Positions 5,934 to 6,392 of a stretch of 6,392 nucleotides of DNA are shown here, in pieces. The notes under the pieces were generated by a model. That model ran no database searches. It saw only the letters and a program-made list of their open reading frames with translations, and was not told the origin of the DNA. The stretch comes from JAUVIB01 sp964424545. Its GTDB lineage: Bacteria; Calditrichota; Calditrichia; Calditrichales; Calditrichaceae. Position numbers and translations under genes: made by a program. Each line of letters starts with the position of its first letter. The first letter of the stretch is position 1. The stretch lies in NCBI GenBank assembly GCA_964424545.1, contig CAYRJN010000210.1, positions 1 to 6,392 of the forward strand, in the 5' to 3' direction.

Positions 5934-6392
5934 CTACTTCTCAACAAGCAGCTTAAAATCTTCAAATACAACGCGAGACGGCCGCTGATCATTGGTTCCT
6001 GCGGCAAGCCCGATATCCATCACAGCGTTTAATTTTGGCAAAGGCGTTGATTTACGCGAAAGGTTCCAATGGACGCCGTCATAACTATAATAACCGCTAA
6101 ACACGGCTCCTTCCCGTACCACTTTCAGCCAAACGGGAAAAGGCTGTTCTTTTTCATAATTGAAACTTTTTGTATTATGGATTGAACCGTCGCCAAACTG
6201 ATCCCACTGTGCACCGTGACGTTTTGGTGTGGAAAACATTAAAAAACTGCCTCGGCTGCCCTTTTTAGTTTCATTACTCTTTGAAATATCATTACGCGCA
6301 AAAATTCCGGCCCTGAACCAATCGCTGTCCCCAGGCGCAAATCCCACAACTTTAACTTGTGCAACAAAATTTCCCTGAATTGCTCTACGCAG
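5934..6392 (-). CDS. C-terminal concanavalin/laminin-G-like (DUF1349-type) domain of a larger protein, start outside window
   Basis: The frame is open from the right edge to TAA at 5934, giving 152 residues. The only start-like codon near the edge is a GTG at 6347 inside the domain, so the true start is upstream of the window. Visible features are a beta-strand GNFVAQVKVVGF, then DWFRAGIFARND (tryptophan, then Ala-Gly and Arg), FPVWLKVVREG, YYSYDGVHWN, and the closing DIGLAAGTND and VVFEDFKLLVEK. This order fits the concanavalin-like DUF1349/laminin-G family, beta-jelly-roll modules commonly placed at the C-terminus of exported glycan-acting proteins of FCB and PVC bacteria. The catalytic or other N-terminal part cannot be seen, so no enzyme function is assigned. 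It ends 32 bp before the DUF4838 start on the same strand, consistent with one operon. Confidence 0.8.
   Translation of the reverse strand: MRRAIQGNFVAQVKVVGFAPGDSDWFRAGIFARNDISKSNETKKGSRGSFLMFSTPKRHGAQWDQFGDGSIHNTKSFNYEKEQPFPVWLKVVREGAVFSGYYSYDGVHWNLSRKSTPLPKLNAVMDIGLAAGTNDQRPSRVVFEDFKLLVEK

Overview
The window looks like part of a bacterial polysaccharide-utilisation region from an FCB- or PVC-type bacterium (Bacteroidota, Lentisphaerae/Kiritimatiellota, Planctomycetota or a relative). The reasons are exported lipoproteins with short Cys-Ser-Asn-Lys or Cys-Gln-Lys tails, an S1 sulfatase, a DUF4838 protein, a GH29 fucosidase and a concanavalin-like (DUF1349-type) tail, at moderate GC. All genes lie on the minus strand. 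Every internal start has a purine-rich Shine-Dalgarno motif 6-8 nt upstream, which is unusual for Bacteroidota, so the phylum stays open.

In transcription order (right to left): (i) 6392-5934, the C-terminal 152 residues of a protein ending in a concanavalin/laminin-G-like fold; (ii) 5901-3661, a 746-residue DUF4838 lipoprotein; (iii) 3643-1937, an S1 sulfatase lipoprotein starting 17 bp after (ii); (iv) 1572-1345, the first 75 codons of a GH3 glycosidase, stopped in the middle of a conserved motif; (v) 1279 to the left edge, a GH29 alpha-L-fucosidase starting at GTG, with its C-terminus outside the window. This ORF runs off the window end and is open for 426 codons.

Two genes are damaged or unusual. 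The sulfatase ORF stops at a TAG directly after a seven-A tract, but its C-terminal domain continues intact for 64 more codons in the -1 frame, ending at 1746. Shifted together, the parts form a roughly 149-residue domain that is a clear paralogue of the last 151 residues of the neighbouring DUF4838 protein. The GH3 gene keeps its Shine-Dalgarno, start, signal peptide and N-terminal motif but loses about 90% of the family's usual length.

Together the genes suggest extracytoplasmic breakdown of a sulfated, fucose-containing glycan: the sulfatase removes sulfate, the fucosidase removes alpha-L-fucose, and the DUF4838 protein is a candidate uncharacterised glycosidase. The shared domain on two adjacent lipoproteins suggests a common binding or docking role. 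No tRNA, rRNA, CRISPR, insertion sequence or convincing terminator was seen. The only gene-poor stretch is about 1573-1745; it holds an AT-rich palindrome and a doubtful 57-codon ORF.
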